A stretch of 64,000 nucleotides of DNA, from contig NZ_CP028884.1 of assembly GCF_003606285.1 (NCBI RefSeq), positions 434,001 to 498,000 on the forward strand. Reading direction: 5' to 3'. Every line of letters begins with the position of its first letter. Within the stretch, counting starts at the first letter, position 1. Below, in pieces: positions 8,229 through 19,244 of the stretch. The DNA is from Borrelia turcica IST7. GTDB taxonomy: Bacteria; Spirochaetota; Spirochaetia; Borreliales; Borreliaceae. Below the pieces are notes generated by a model. It had not been told where the DNA came from and searched no databases. It saw only the letters and a program-made list of their open reading frames with translations. Made by a program: the position numbers and the translations under genes.

Positions 8229-8855
8229 ATGAAACTTGTTTTTTTAGGACCTCCAGGTTCTGGAAAAGGTACAATTGCTAAGATTATTTTAAAAAAACTA
8301 AACTATTATCACATTTCAACAGGAGATCTCTTTAGGGAAAATATATTAAATTCTACAATCCTTGGTAAAGAAATAAAACAAATAGTTGAAAGCGGGAAAT
8401 TAGTTCCTGATTCAATCACAATTAAAATCGTTGAAGATAAAATTAATACGCTTGATAATCCGGATAATTTTATTCTTGATGGTTTTCCAAGAAATATCTG
8501 TCAAGCTCAGGCTTTAGATAAATTCTTGCAAAATCTTAAAATAATAAATTTTTTAATTGATGAAGAGATCCTCATTAAAAGACTTTCCGGAAGAAGAATA
8601 TGCAAGACTTGCGGTGGAATATTTAATATATATACACTTCCTACAAAAGAAAATGGTATTTGTGACATTTGCAAAGGCACTCTTTATCAACGAAAAGACG
8701 ATACAGAAGAGTCTTTAAAAATAAGACTTCAAGAATATCACTTACAAACAAAGCCATTAATAGATTTCTACTCAATTAGCAATAGACTTCACAATATAAA
8801 TGCATCTCAAAATATTGATGGAGTGGAAAAAAATTTGATGGAAATAATAGCATAA
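8229..8855 (+). CDS. adk: Adenylate kinase
   Basis: 208 aa; interconverts AMP + ATP and 2 ADP in the cytoplasm. It has the P-loop GPPGSGKGT at residues 7-15, the AMP-binding region STGDLFREN, the DGFPRN motif and an Arg-rich lid base. The LID domain carries a four-cysteine zinc site (CKTC ... CDIC), the metal-binding form seen in many Gram-positive enzymes. AGGAG lies 8 bases before the ATG. In this purine-salvaging organism it follows PurB in making ADP from AMP. The last 89 bases of usable sequence are duplicated directly downstream. Confidence 0.96.
   Translation: MKLVFLGPPGSGKGTIAKIILKKLNYYHISTGDLFRENILNSTILGKEIKQIVESGKLVPDSITIKIVEDKINTLDNPDNFILDGFPRNICQAQALDKFLQNLKIINFLIDEEILIKRLSGRRICKTCGGIFNIYTLPTKENGICDICKGTLYQRKDDTEESLKIRLQEYHLQTKPLIDFYSISNRLHNINASQNIDGVEKNLMEIIA
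8741..8829 (+). repeat. Direct repeat, copy A (inside the adk 3' end)
   Basis: An 89-base segment of the adk coding sequence, repeated 133 bases downstream at 8874-8962 with only three differences, all transitions (C/T, C/T, A/G). Homology breaks sharply at both ends. Copy A is read as protein; its partner lies in the gap before dipA. Confidence 0.9.
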
Positions 8856-8873
8856 ACTTAAATAGAAAATATT

Positions 8874-8962
8874 CTTACAAACAAAGCCATTAATAGATTT
8901 TTACTCAATTAGCAATAGACTTCACAATATAAATGCATCTTAAAATGTTGATGGAGTGGAAA
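8874..8962 (+). repeat. Direct repeat, copy B (adk remnant in the dipA leader)
   Basis: Second copy of the adk 3'-end segment, about 97% identical to 8741-8829. It fills almost all of the adk-dipA gap. One transition creates a TAA. The copy ends in GGAGTGG, which lies 5 bases before the dipA ATG and serves as its ribosome-binding site. Confidence 0.9.
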
Positions 8963-8964
8963 TT

Positions 8965-10005
8965 ATGAAAACAAAGATTTATATACTAAAAATTTTGTTT
9001 ATATATTTGCTATTCTTACAGTCCTTTTTGGTTCATTCAAATGAAAATCAAGATACCATAAACAAAGAATATTTTTATATCAACCTTCAAACTGCTTATT
9101 ATCCTCCACACGCACTTGGAACAACAGGTAGTTTTTTCTCTCCAAGTTTCATAACTCCTCAGATCAAACCCGTAGCACCAAACAATCAAATCTCACCCAG
9201 TTCATGGGGAAGTGTTAAACTAATTTCATATTTAGGCTACTATAAATTTATTAAAGTCTTAGATAATCCCGACTCACTTTTATTCCAAAGCAATGGAATA
9301 GATTTAGACTTAAACATTGGACTCTCGCCCGTTCTTGCCTTACTTAAAGGTAGCATCGGTCTCACTCCCATTGCCTTTATGAATTTATATACAGCAGTTG
9401 AAGTTGGAGTAGGCTGGAAAGGATTTGGATTTAAGGGTATTGGAGTGCATATTGGAAATGGAGAATATTCAAAAAATACTGAATTTTATTCCGAAATAAC
9501 AATGGGAGGTCGCCTACAATTTGACTTTAATGCTGTACTTGGTGGGGAATGGACTCATATTATTACCGTACTTGGCAGCAATATTTTGCACATAAATAAT
9601 GCACATGCTATTTCTGGCCAACTTTGGATATATAAATCCGATGAAGGCAAAAACGTAAATGGATTTACAATAAATCCTTATGCACTATTAGCCTATAAAA
9701 TGCCATTATACCTTAATGTAATAGGGCTTTTATATGAAGGAAAAACATACATTGGTAATGCTAGATATGTAAGCACAATATCAAATAAAGGATGGGGAAG
9801 TGACTTCTTTTATCACAATATTTCCTTTATTACAAAATTTGAAATCACATCACATTTAAGTCTAGATATGCAACTCAAATTCTCAACAAAACCTATGTAC
9901 ACGGAAGATACAATAGGCATGTCTGATATTTTAAAAAGAATTATTACAAATAATTCATACATGCACTACGATTCTATTGGGTTTTCTTTAACTTATAAAA
10001 TTTAA
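8965..10005 (+). CDS. dipA: Outer-membrane dicarboxylate porin DipA
   Basis: About 346 aa. A signal peptide (residues 1-25, ending near LVHSNE) precedes a mature part with alternating short hydrophobic strands and many Tyr, Gly and Asn residues, ending in a strand SIGFSLTYKI, as expected of a beta-barrel. By position (adk-dipA-rrp1) and sequence character it is the Borrelia DipA, a porin selective for dicarboxylates such as succinate and malate. I take the ATG at 8965, which has GGAGTGG upstream. An in-frame GTG three codons earlier falls inside that ribosome-binding site. The leader is the duplicated adk fragment. Confidence 0.85.
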   Translation: MKTKIYILKILFIYLLFLQSFLVHSNENQDTINKEYFYINLQTAYYPPHALGTTGSFFSPSFITPQIKPVAPNNQISPSSWGSVKLISYLGYYKFIKVLDNPDSLLFQSNGIDLDLNIGLSPVLALLKGSIGLTPIAFMNLYTAVEVGVGWKGFGFKGIGVHIGNGEYSKNTEFYSEITMGGRLQFDFNAVLGGEWTHIITVLGSNILHINNAHAISGQLWIYKSDEGKNVNGFTINPYALLAYKMPLYLNVIGLLYEGKTYIGNARYVSTISNKGWGSDFFYHNISFITKFEITSHLSLDMQLKFSTKPMYTEDTIGMSDILKRIITNNSYMHYDSIGFSLTYKI

Positions 10006-10007
10006 CT

Positions 10008-10940
10008 TTAATATTTAAACTGATTTCGGCCAGATACCTTAGCCTCATACAACTTATCATCAGCAAGTTTAATAATATTAGTAAAATTAGTATCATGAGG
10101 AATTTGCTCAGCAAGTCCAATTGAAACTGTCACAAATTTAGAAACACTGTTGTATTCATGAACTATTTCCAAATTTCTAATTTCTTCTATTATTAAACTA
10201 ACAATATTAATCATTTCCTCTAAACTCTTATTAACAGAAAATAAAATAAATTCTTCTCCACCGTAACGCGCAACATCTATCTTATATTTCAAAGCAATCT
10301 TATTCAAGCTCTTTGCAATCAACTTAAGACATTCATCGCCATTGGTATGTCCGTAATTATCATTATATTTTTTAAAATAATCAATATCTAACATTCCCAC
10401 AATGACGCGTTCTTTATATTCCAAGGCTTTCATCCAAGATTTAGCAAATTTATCTGTAAAGAATCTTCTATTAGGAATTTGAGTAAGTCCATCAATTCTT
10501 GCAAGATTTTTAAAATAATCTCTAAGCCTTTTAAGCTCAAGATGCGTTTTAATTCTTGCATCAATAATCCTTGCATTAAAGGGTTTTAAGATATAATCTA
10601 CTCCACCAACATTAAATCCTTCAAGTTGAGCATCGGTAGAATCTCTTGAACTAATAAAAATTATAGGAATATCTCTTGTTTCAGGATCACCCTTAAGCCT
10701 TTTACAAACCTCATAACCACTAATGTCTGGAAGCAATACATCAAGAAGGATAAGGTCAGGACTATCAATCTTCACCTGCTTTAAAGCATCAAGCCCATTT
10801 ATTGCAACTCGGATTTCATATTCATCTTGTAGTATATCTATTAGTAAATCTAAATTTGTAGGAGTATCATCTACAAGAAGTAATTTTTGAACTTCATCTC
10901 TACTTTCTTCCAAATCATCCAGTACTTTCCCTTCCATCAT
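10008..10940 (-). CDS. rrp1: Response regulator with diguanylate cyclase output, Rrp1
   Basis: 310 aa. A receiver domain (about 15-135) has the phosphorylatable Asp in LILLDVLLPD, an acidic DD pocket and the conserved Lys in YILKPF. A GGDEF-type domain follows (about 150-310) with the active-site signature RYGGEEF. It makes c-di-GMP from two GTP when phosphorylated by Hk1. In Lyme Borrelia this is the only diguanylate cyclase, and it is needed for survival in the tick. The start overlaps the end of hk1 by four bases, so the kinase and regulator are co-translated. It converges on dipA with a 2-base gap. Confidence 0.96.
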   Translation of the reverse strand: MMEGKVLDDLEESRDEVQKLLLVDDTPTNLDLLIDILQDEYEIRVAINGLDALKQVKIDSPDLILLDVLLPDISGYEVCKRLKGDPETRDIPIIFISSRDSTDAQLEGFNVGGVDYILKPFNARIIDARIKTHLELKRLRDYFKNLARIDGLTQIPNRRFFTDKFAKSWMKALEYKERVIVGMLDIDYFKKYNDNYGHTNGDECLKLIAKSLNKIALKYKIDVARYGGEEFILFSVNKSLEEMINIVSLIIEEIRNLEIVHEYNSVSKFVTVSIGLAEQIPHDTNFTNIIKLADDKLYEAKVSGRNQFKY

Positions 10941-13900
10941 GTCTTCTCTATATTACCAAAACCCATCATATCTTGAACAATTTTAGAACTATCTTCAAAC
11001 TTATATAATCTTAAATTTTTAAGAAGAGAATCAAACAATATCTTTTTATTTTCGTCTAAATTATATTTTTTAAGAATCTCAAGTATTTCCTTATATTCTT
11101 TTGGATTTCTATTCTCTATTCCATGTAAAAGCTTTCGCATAAGATTCAAAAACTCATCATTACTTTTAAAGTTTAATTTTTCCTGACCTACATTATCAAC
11201 AGTATTTAAAATGTATGTTTTTATATTTCCAATAAGTACAATCAAATCTTTACGTGCTTCATAGTAAAACATCTCCAATTCATGCAGTGTTCTTTTACTT
11301 ATCTCAATCTCTCTAAACTTCTCAAATAAGCTAATGCGCATATTTCCAAGAGCCCCCGCAATTGAATGTGCCATGCTCTTTACTAATTCTAAATCGCCTA
11401 CATTAAAAGCTTCATCTAATTCATGAATAAAAGTATAAATGACATCAACAAGTCCCTTGCATAACTCACAATATACATCATATGAGATATCAAGCTCCCT
11501 TAAAGCTTTCTTAATATCCAAATGAGGTAAATCCGGATATTTACCTAAATTAATATCTTCACTACTCTTAGTTTCTTCAAACTCAATTTGTAAATATTTT
11601 GACAATACATTCTTTATTACCCTAATTTGTATTGGTTTTACAATATAATCATTCATTCCATGCTCAAAACATCTATCTTTATATTCCCTTAACGCATGTG
11701 CTGTTACAGCTATTAAAACACATGGACTTAAGTTATTCTGACTCTCATATTCACGTATCTCTTTAGCTACCGAAAAGCCATCACAAATTGGCATTCTTAT
11801 ATCAATAAAGGCTATGTCATATCTACTATTTTTTAAAGACTCAATAGCATTCACCCCATCTTCCACAATATCAATAGAATTTTCTCTGACTCCTATAGCA
11901 ACTAAAATATTTTTTAAAACTTTCTGATTAATTTCATTATCCTCAGCTATTAAAATGCGAACATTATCTCTTATTTTAAGAACACTAAAATCATTTAGTA
12001 ACGGTTCATCTACAGTCGTACCATTGCTAATCCAATTAGAATAAAAATCCCATCTTCTAAAAGGTTTTTGAATATACTCATACTCAAGATTAATCATCTC
12101 ATTATTTGGTAAATAAGGTAGTACGAAAATTATTCTTGTACTTGAATTCAATTTTTTTATTCTGTTAGCAAAATCAATCCCTTCTTGCACACCAGTACTA
12201 TTTACATTTATAAAAACAAAATCATAGTCAGGATTTTTATAAAATATCCCATAAGCATCATCATAAGAATAAGAGTAATTTATGTTATCTTTGTAATCAA
12301 ATATCTCACTTATTTCATTTAAAACCTTAACAGCCCTTTTACTTAAAACCAAACTTAAAATCTTTTTATCTCTTACCAGTTCAAATTTATTTAACTCTTT
12401 ATCCCTGTCCTCAATCTTGTTACCTAAAACAAAAGGCAACATAAATGAAAAAGTTGTTCCCATACCTATTTCACTCTCAACTGCAATACCAGGACCACCC
12501 ATTAAACTGACAAGTTTTTTTGAGATAGCAAGCCCAAGCCCAATACCTCCATGTATTCTTGCATCAGAGTTATCCTCTTGTTTAAATAACTCAAATATTT
12601 CAGGTATACTCTGTTGTTTAATCCCTCTCCCAGTATCAATTACCTTAAATTCAATAGTAACTATTTCATTTCCTCTATTATCCTTTGTACTATATATATT
12701 TTCATAATTTAAAACTATCATCCCATCATTAGTAAATTTAAAAGCATTTCCTATTAAATTAATAAGCACCTGCTTCAATCTAGAAATATCGCCTATTAAG
12801 TAATTTTCTAAATTCGATTTTGAATAAAAAATTAAATCAAGGTTCTGCTTTGCACTCTGAGGCTGAAAACTCTTTACAACACTTTCAATTTCACGCTCCA
12901 AATCTATATCATTATTTTCAATATATATTCCATTCATATCTATTTTAGAGATGTACAATATATCATCAATTAAAGAAAGCAATGATTTAGAAGAATAATT
13001 TATAATTTGAACATATTCTCTTTGATTACTTACAAGATCCGTACGATCCAAGAGTTCAGTAGCTGCTACTATCCCATTAATAGGAGTACGAATATCATGG
13101 CTCATGCTTGCAACAAAAATAGTTTTATCATTAATAGCATTTTCAATAACTTTTTTTTCACTTATTGCAGAAAAATACATCTTTTTTCTAAAATATAATT
13201 CCTGAACTAAATTAAACAATGAAACTACAAGAATGGTAAAAACAAGAATACCAATGATTAATGCTGTCACAAAAGATCTTCTAAATCCTATAGCAATAGA
13301 CCTCTCATAAACATTAGACACCCAATCATCAAAATATAGTCTATTCCTAACATTCGCACGGAATAAACTTTTTTGTATAATTCCCCTTAAAATATAATCT
13401 TGTTTATTTACTGCAACATTTAAATCAAATTTTAAATCTATATCAGCAGGAAGTTTTTTAACATCTCTGACATTTAAATCCTCAAAATTAACAGCAGCAG
13501 TATACTCATCACTAATAATCCCGCTTACTTTACCACTATAAAGAAGATCTAAAGCTTCCTTAAAATTCTCCACCTGTACTAACTGTACTCTTGACTTAGC
13601 TGATATTTCCTTTGTATATAAAAATTTAAGTATTGCACATTTATCAGAAAAATTAAAAGGGAATACTTTAATCTTATTCGAAAAAACATAAAGTGGAATT
13701 CCCGAACTTGCATTAATATTGAACAAATAGTCTAGATTCTCATCTTCTAAATTAGTGGCTAATACATCTACTTTTCCTATATTAATTAAATTCTCAATAT
13801 CATCTTCTTTATTTACCTTGACTATATTGAACTTTAAATTTGTCAATCTTTGTACCTTATCAATTAACCCTTCATTTACTCCTCTATAACCATTAGAATC

Positions 13901-15316
13901 AAAATAATCAATAGGATACCAATCTTTTACAGCAAGATTTAATTCTTTATTATTCAGTAACCAAATTTTTTCCTCAATATTAAAGTCATTCTTACCTACA
14001 TAGCCATATCCATTATTTTGATAATCTTTAATTTCATCTTGACCAAGCCAATTATTATCTATTTGTAATAAAGTATCAAAGAAAAAGTTTTCTATTAATG
14101 CATTAAGAACATATGCAAACAATTTAAATCTTTTATTGTTGGTTGCAAATACCAAAGATCTACTTTGATTGAACTTTGAATCTTCAGATTTTAATATATT
14201 ATTGTACCCATGCATTTTTGATAAATATCTTGTGGTTATTGAATTTTCTACAAATCCATATGATTTATTTACTATACCTGCAAAATTATTTACTATGTCT
14301 GTATTTTTATCTAGACTAAAATTATCGAAATCAAAATCAATAATTTGTGAATTTATTACCTTTTTACTATTTTTAGCATTCGTAAAATAAAGTTTAAAAT
14401 TAAGTGAGTATATAGGAATAGTCTCTTTATAATTTTTAGAGTCTAAGCTATCCCTACTTTCCTTAATAATGCCACCCCAAATAGAGACATTTTTATCATC
14501 CAAGCTTTTTTTAATGCTTTCTTTTGGAAATCCTATAAAGTTTACTGCAAACCCGTATTCCCTAGAAAGAGTATGCCACAAATCAACTAAAATACCTGAA
14601 GGTCGACCCTTAGAATCAATAAAACTTAAAGGAGGGTAATCATTATATATTCCAATATCAAGAGCATACAAAATATCAAATTCCTTAAAAGATTTATATT
14701 CTTCTACAGAAAGTGACTTCATGTAGCTCAAAAGATCAACATTTAGAAATTTTAAATCATTATTAGCATTTTTACTAACAGCAACTCTTATACTAACACT
14801 ATGAAAATAGTCAGTATTAAAAATACTAATAAAATATGGATAAAAAGTTCTATACCACACACAAGGCAATGACTTACAACTTCCATATACTAAATCAATC
14901 TTATGATCTCTTAACGCTAAAAGTAATTCTTCAGTATCTTTAAATAAAAGTACATTATCAACACGTCTATGAAGTCTTAAAATATCCTCATATATTGTGT
15001 TTTCTACAACACCTATTCGTAAATCCTTTAGAGGATAGGAACTAGATTTATTTTTACCTTCTTTTTTATCATAAAGTAAAGCAGTAACACATTTGCCAAT
15101 TTCATTTTTAAAATAAAGATATTCATTTAAATTTGAACTATATGTCAATCCTAAATAAATTACATCGTCTTCAATTTTATCTCTATCAAGATAATCAATA
15201 GTCTCTATACTGATATCATAATTATGATCTTGTGCCCACTTAGAAAGAATAGGGAAAATCATACCAACAGTACTACCCTCTTTATTTTTATAATAAAGAG
15301 GGTAGTACTGATCCAC
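10937..15316 (-). CDS. hk1: Hybrid sensor histidine kinase Hk1
   Basis: 1459 codons from a GTG. The long N-terminal part (to about residue 685) contains three periplasmic amino-acid-binding-type (SBP_bac_3) sensor domains. A membrane helix lies at about 685-707. HisKA follows, with the phosphorylated His in SMSHDIRTPING (about 739), then the ATPase with NLIGNAFKF, DTGRG and GIGLGLAISKK. Next come a degenerate receiver (about 965-1085), a full receiver with Asp in FIDIRMP (about 1172), and an HPt domain with AHSIAGALG (about 1317). It phosphorylates Rrp1. The GTG start would leave the sensor without a signal peptide. The export signal lies just upstream in another frame (15317-15396), one base out of phase. 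Confidence 0.92.
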   Translation of the reverse strand: MDQYYPLYYKNKEGSTVGMIFPILSKWAQDHNYDISIETIDYLDRDKIEDDVIYLGLTYSSNLNEYLYFKNEIGKCVTALLYDKKEGKNKSSSYPLKDLRIGVVENTIYEDILRLHRRVDNVLLFKDTEELLLALRDHKIDLVYGSCKSLPCVWYRTFYPYFISIFNTDYFHSVSIRVAVSKNANNDLKFLNVDLLSYMKSLSVEEYKSFKEFDILYALDIGIYNDYPPLSFIDSKGRPSGILVDLWHTLSREYGFAVNFIGFPKESIKKSLDDKNVSIWGGIIKESRDSLDSKNYKETIPIYSLNFKLYFTNAKNSKKVINSQIIDFDFDNFSLDKNTDIVNNFAGIVNKSYGFVENSITTRYLSKMHGYNNILKSEDSKFNQSRSLVFATNNKRFKLFAYVLNALIENFFFDTLLQIDNNWLGQDEIKDYQNNGYGYVGKNDFNIEEKIWLLNNKELNLAVKDWYPIDYFDSNGYRGVNEGLIDKVQRLTNLKFNIVKVNKEDDIENLINIGKVDVLATNLEDENLDYLFNINASSGIPLYVFSNKIKVFPFNFSDKCAILKFLYTKEISAKSRVQLVQVENFKEALDLLYSGKVSGIISDEYTAAVNFEDLNVRDVKKLPADIDLKFDLNVAVNKQDYILRGIIQKSLFRANVRNRLYFDDWVSNVYERSIAIGFRRSFVTALIIGILVFTILVVSLFNLVQELYFRKKMYFSAISEKKVIENAINDKTIFVASMSHDIRTPINGIVAATELLDRTDLVSNQREYVQIINYSSKSLLSLIDDILYISKIDMNGIYIENNDIDLEREIESVVKSFQPQSAKQNLDLIFYSKSNLENYLIGDISRLKQVLINLIGNAFKFTNDGMIVLNYENIYSTKDNRGNEIVTIEFKVIDTGRGIKQQSIPEIFELFKQEDNSDARIHGGIGLGLAISKKLVSLMGGPGIAVESEIGMGTTFSFMLPFVLGNKIEDRDKELNKFELVRDKKILSLVLSKRAVKVLNEISEIFDYKDNINYSYSYDDAYGIFYKNPDYDFVFINVNSTGVQEGIDFANRIKKLNSSTRIIFVLPYLPNNEMINLEYEYIQKPFRRWDFYSNWISNGTTVDEPLLNDFSVLKIRDNVRILIAEDNEINQKVLKNILVAIGVRENSIDIVEDGVNAIESLKNSRYDIAFIDIRMPICDGFSVAKEIREYESQNNLSPCVLIAVTAHALREYKDRCFEHGMNDYIVKPIQIRVIKNVLSKYLQIEFEETKSSEDINLGKYPDLPHLDIKKALRELDISYDVYCELCKGLVDVIYTFIHELDEAFNVGDLELVKSMAHSIAGALGNMRISLFEKFREIEISKRTLHELEMFYYEARKDLIVLIGNIKTYILNTVDNVGQEKLNFKSNDEFLNLMRKLLHGIENRNPKEYKEILEILKKYNLDENKKILFDSLLKNLRLYKFEDSSKIVQDMMGFGNIEKT

Positions 15317-15396
15317 AAGTTTAAATTTTATAGTCTGATTAGCAAATAAATTAATAGTTAAAAAAAAAACAAAAAAATAATAATAAAGCTACGCAT
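15317..15396 (-). other. hk1: Out-of-frame signal peptide of hk1 (one-base homopolymer slip)
   Basis: An ATG at 15396 (minus strand) begins M-R-S-F-I-I-I-F, then runs into a TAA after a run of ten T (15369-15360). The frame of the main hk1 ORF, read upstream, encodes VFFLTINLFANQTIKF, a good signal-peptide core and cleavage region, but has a stop before any start codon. Adding one T to the run of seven (15377-15371) or ten joins the two into a single signal peptide. The gene therefore probably starts at 15396. Confidence 0.75.
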
Positions 15397-15435
15397 CTTT
15401 ACCATGTACTTTAATAGTATCTAAAAATAAAAAAA

Positions 15436-15549
15436 ACCCTGGCAATAACCTACTCTCCCGCGAACTCGCAGTACCATCAGCGAATAAGAGCTTAACTTCT
15501 GTGTTCGGAATGATAACAGGTGTTTCCTCTCTTCTTTAACCACCAGGGT
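15436..15549 (-). rRNA. rrf: 5S ribosomal RNA
   Basis: About 114 bases. The ends pair as ACCCTGG...CCAGGGT, and the internal sequence GAACACAGAAGTTAAGC (minus strand) is the conserved 5S loop. It lies 23 bases after the 23S gene. On the minus strand it is followed at once by eight T (15436-15429), so the terminal 5S helix plus T-run may itself terminate transcription. Ends are estimated to within a few bases. Only about 40 bases separate it from the hk1 signal-peptide ATG. Confidence 0.95.
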
Positions 15550-15557
15550 ATTTATAA

Positions 15558-15572
15558 GGAAGACAAAAATAT

Positions 15573-15580
<8 letters not shown>
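15558..15580 (-). other. 23S processing stem, 3' arm
   Basis: These 23 bases are complementary in RNA to 18499-18521 across the whole 23S gene, with one G-U pair. Such a stem bracketing the mature 23S is the usual RNase III substrate for release from the precursor. Confidence 0.7.
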
Positions 15581-18498
<2,918 letters not shown>

Positions 18499-18508
<10 letters not shown>

Positions 18509-18521
18509 ATTTTTATCTTCC
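18499..18521 (-). other. 23S processing stem, 5' arm
   Basis: Partner of 15558-15580. Transcribed from the minus strand it pairs over 23 bases with the 3' arm, bringing the 23S ends together for cleavage. Confidence 0.7.
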
Positions 18522-18563
18522 GTCTCTAACTTGCCAATCTCAATCATTTATACAACATAAACT

Positions 18564-18592
18564 AATATATACTTTTACTTTTTCTATGTCAA
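18564..18592 (-). promoter_or_regulatory. Promoter of the 23S-5S operon
   Basis: On the minus strand a perfect TTGACA (18592-18587) is followed after exactly 17 bases by TATATT (18569-18564). Transcription would start near 18557, about 50 bases before the 23S 5' end. It shows that 23S-5S has its own sigma-70 promoter, independent of 16S, which lies 9 kb away. Confidence 0.85.
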
Positions 18593-18683
18593 TAGCTTTA
18601 AAATATTTTTTATCAATAATTCTTTTAAAATAGTTGACCAATCTAAAGTTATAAAACAAAAATTCTAATAATAACCTATCAAA

Positions 18684-18692
18684 TGCTATAAT
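18684..18692 (+). promoter_or_regulatory. Extended -10 promoter of the 160-aa lipoprotein gene
   Basis: TGCTATAAT (18684-18692) is an extended -10 element. No good -35 is visible. AAGGAG at 18701 and an ATG at 18712 follow. It diverges from the 23S promoter about 95 bases away. Confidence 0.65.
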
Positions 18693-18711
18693 TAACTCAC
18701 AAGGAGTAGAC

Positions 18712-19194
18712 ATGTACAAAAAAATAATCAGTCTAATATTATATTTATTTATCCTAAACTGTACCTCAACACCAAAAGATATTCCCGAAATACCAAAAGT
18801 TGATGAAGATAAGATTATTAAAATAATTTCTCTAGAAACAAATACCAACGAACAAGAAATTACCAATTTAAAAAAATATGCTGAAAGTTATATCAAAGAA
18901 CTACTAAATTGGTTCGTTATTACAAAAAAAATAATTGAAAAAAATAATATTGAATTTGCAAACAAAATGACCACAGAAGATAAACAATTCATAGAAAATG
19001 AATTAAAAAATAAACTAGAAAATTATAATGAAAATCTATTTATTAAAGATGATACTTTTAATAAATATACATTAGATGAAAAAAAGTTGCATTTCATACC
19101 ATTAATCAATGAAACCTCTATTTTATATAGTAGAGCAGAAAGTATAAAAAATGCTTATGAAAAATATATGCAACAAAATAAAGACATTAAATAA
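18712..19194 (+). CDS. Small lipoprotein, unknown function (160 aa)
   Basis: The N-terminus (MYKKIISLILYLFILNC) is a lipoprotein signal with Cys17 as the probable lipidated residue, in the loose form of lipobox used by Borrelia. The mature part is Lys/Asn/Glu-rich and appears mostly helical, with no cysteines beyond the lipid site and no motif I recognise. It sits in the rRNA spacer and diverges from the 23S gene. AAGGAG is well placed before the ATG. I know no counterpart at this site in Lyme Borrelia, but did not search. Confidence 0.75.
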   Translation: MYKKIISLILYLFILNCTSTPKDIPEIPKVDEDKIIKIISLETNTNEQEITNLKKYAESYIKELLNWFVITKKIIEKNNIEFANKMTTEDKQFIENELKNKLENYNENLFIKDDTFNKYTLDEKKLHFIPLINETSILYSRAESIKNAYEKYMQQNKDIK

Positions 19195-19244
19195 GTATTA
19201 TTTATTCAAATTTTAAAAGCTAAAATACAATTAATTTAGAGAGA

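Noticed and set aside
12417-12707. Plus-strand frames opposite hk1, gyrB, radA and other minus-strand genes
   Set aside because: They are shadows of real genes, lack start signals and encode low-complexity Ser/Ile/Leu-rich sequence.
10937-15316. hk1 as a pseudogene
   Set aside because: All 1459 codons are open and every catalytic motif is kept. Only the signal peptide is out of frame by one base in a homopolymer.
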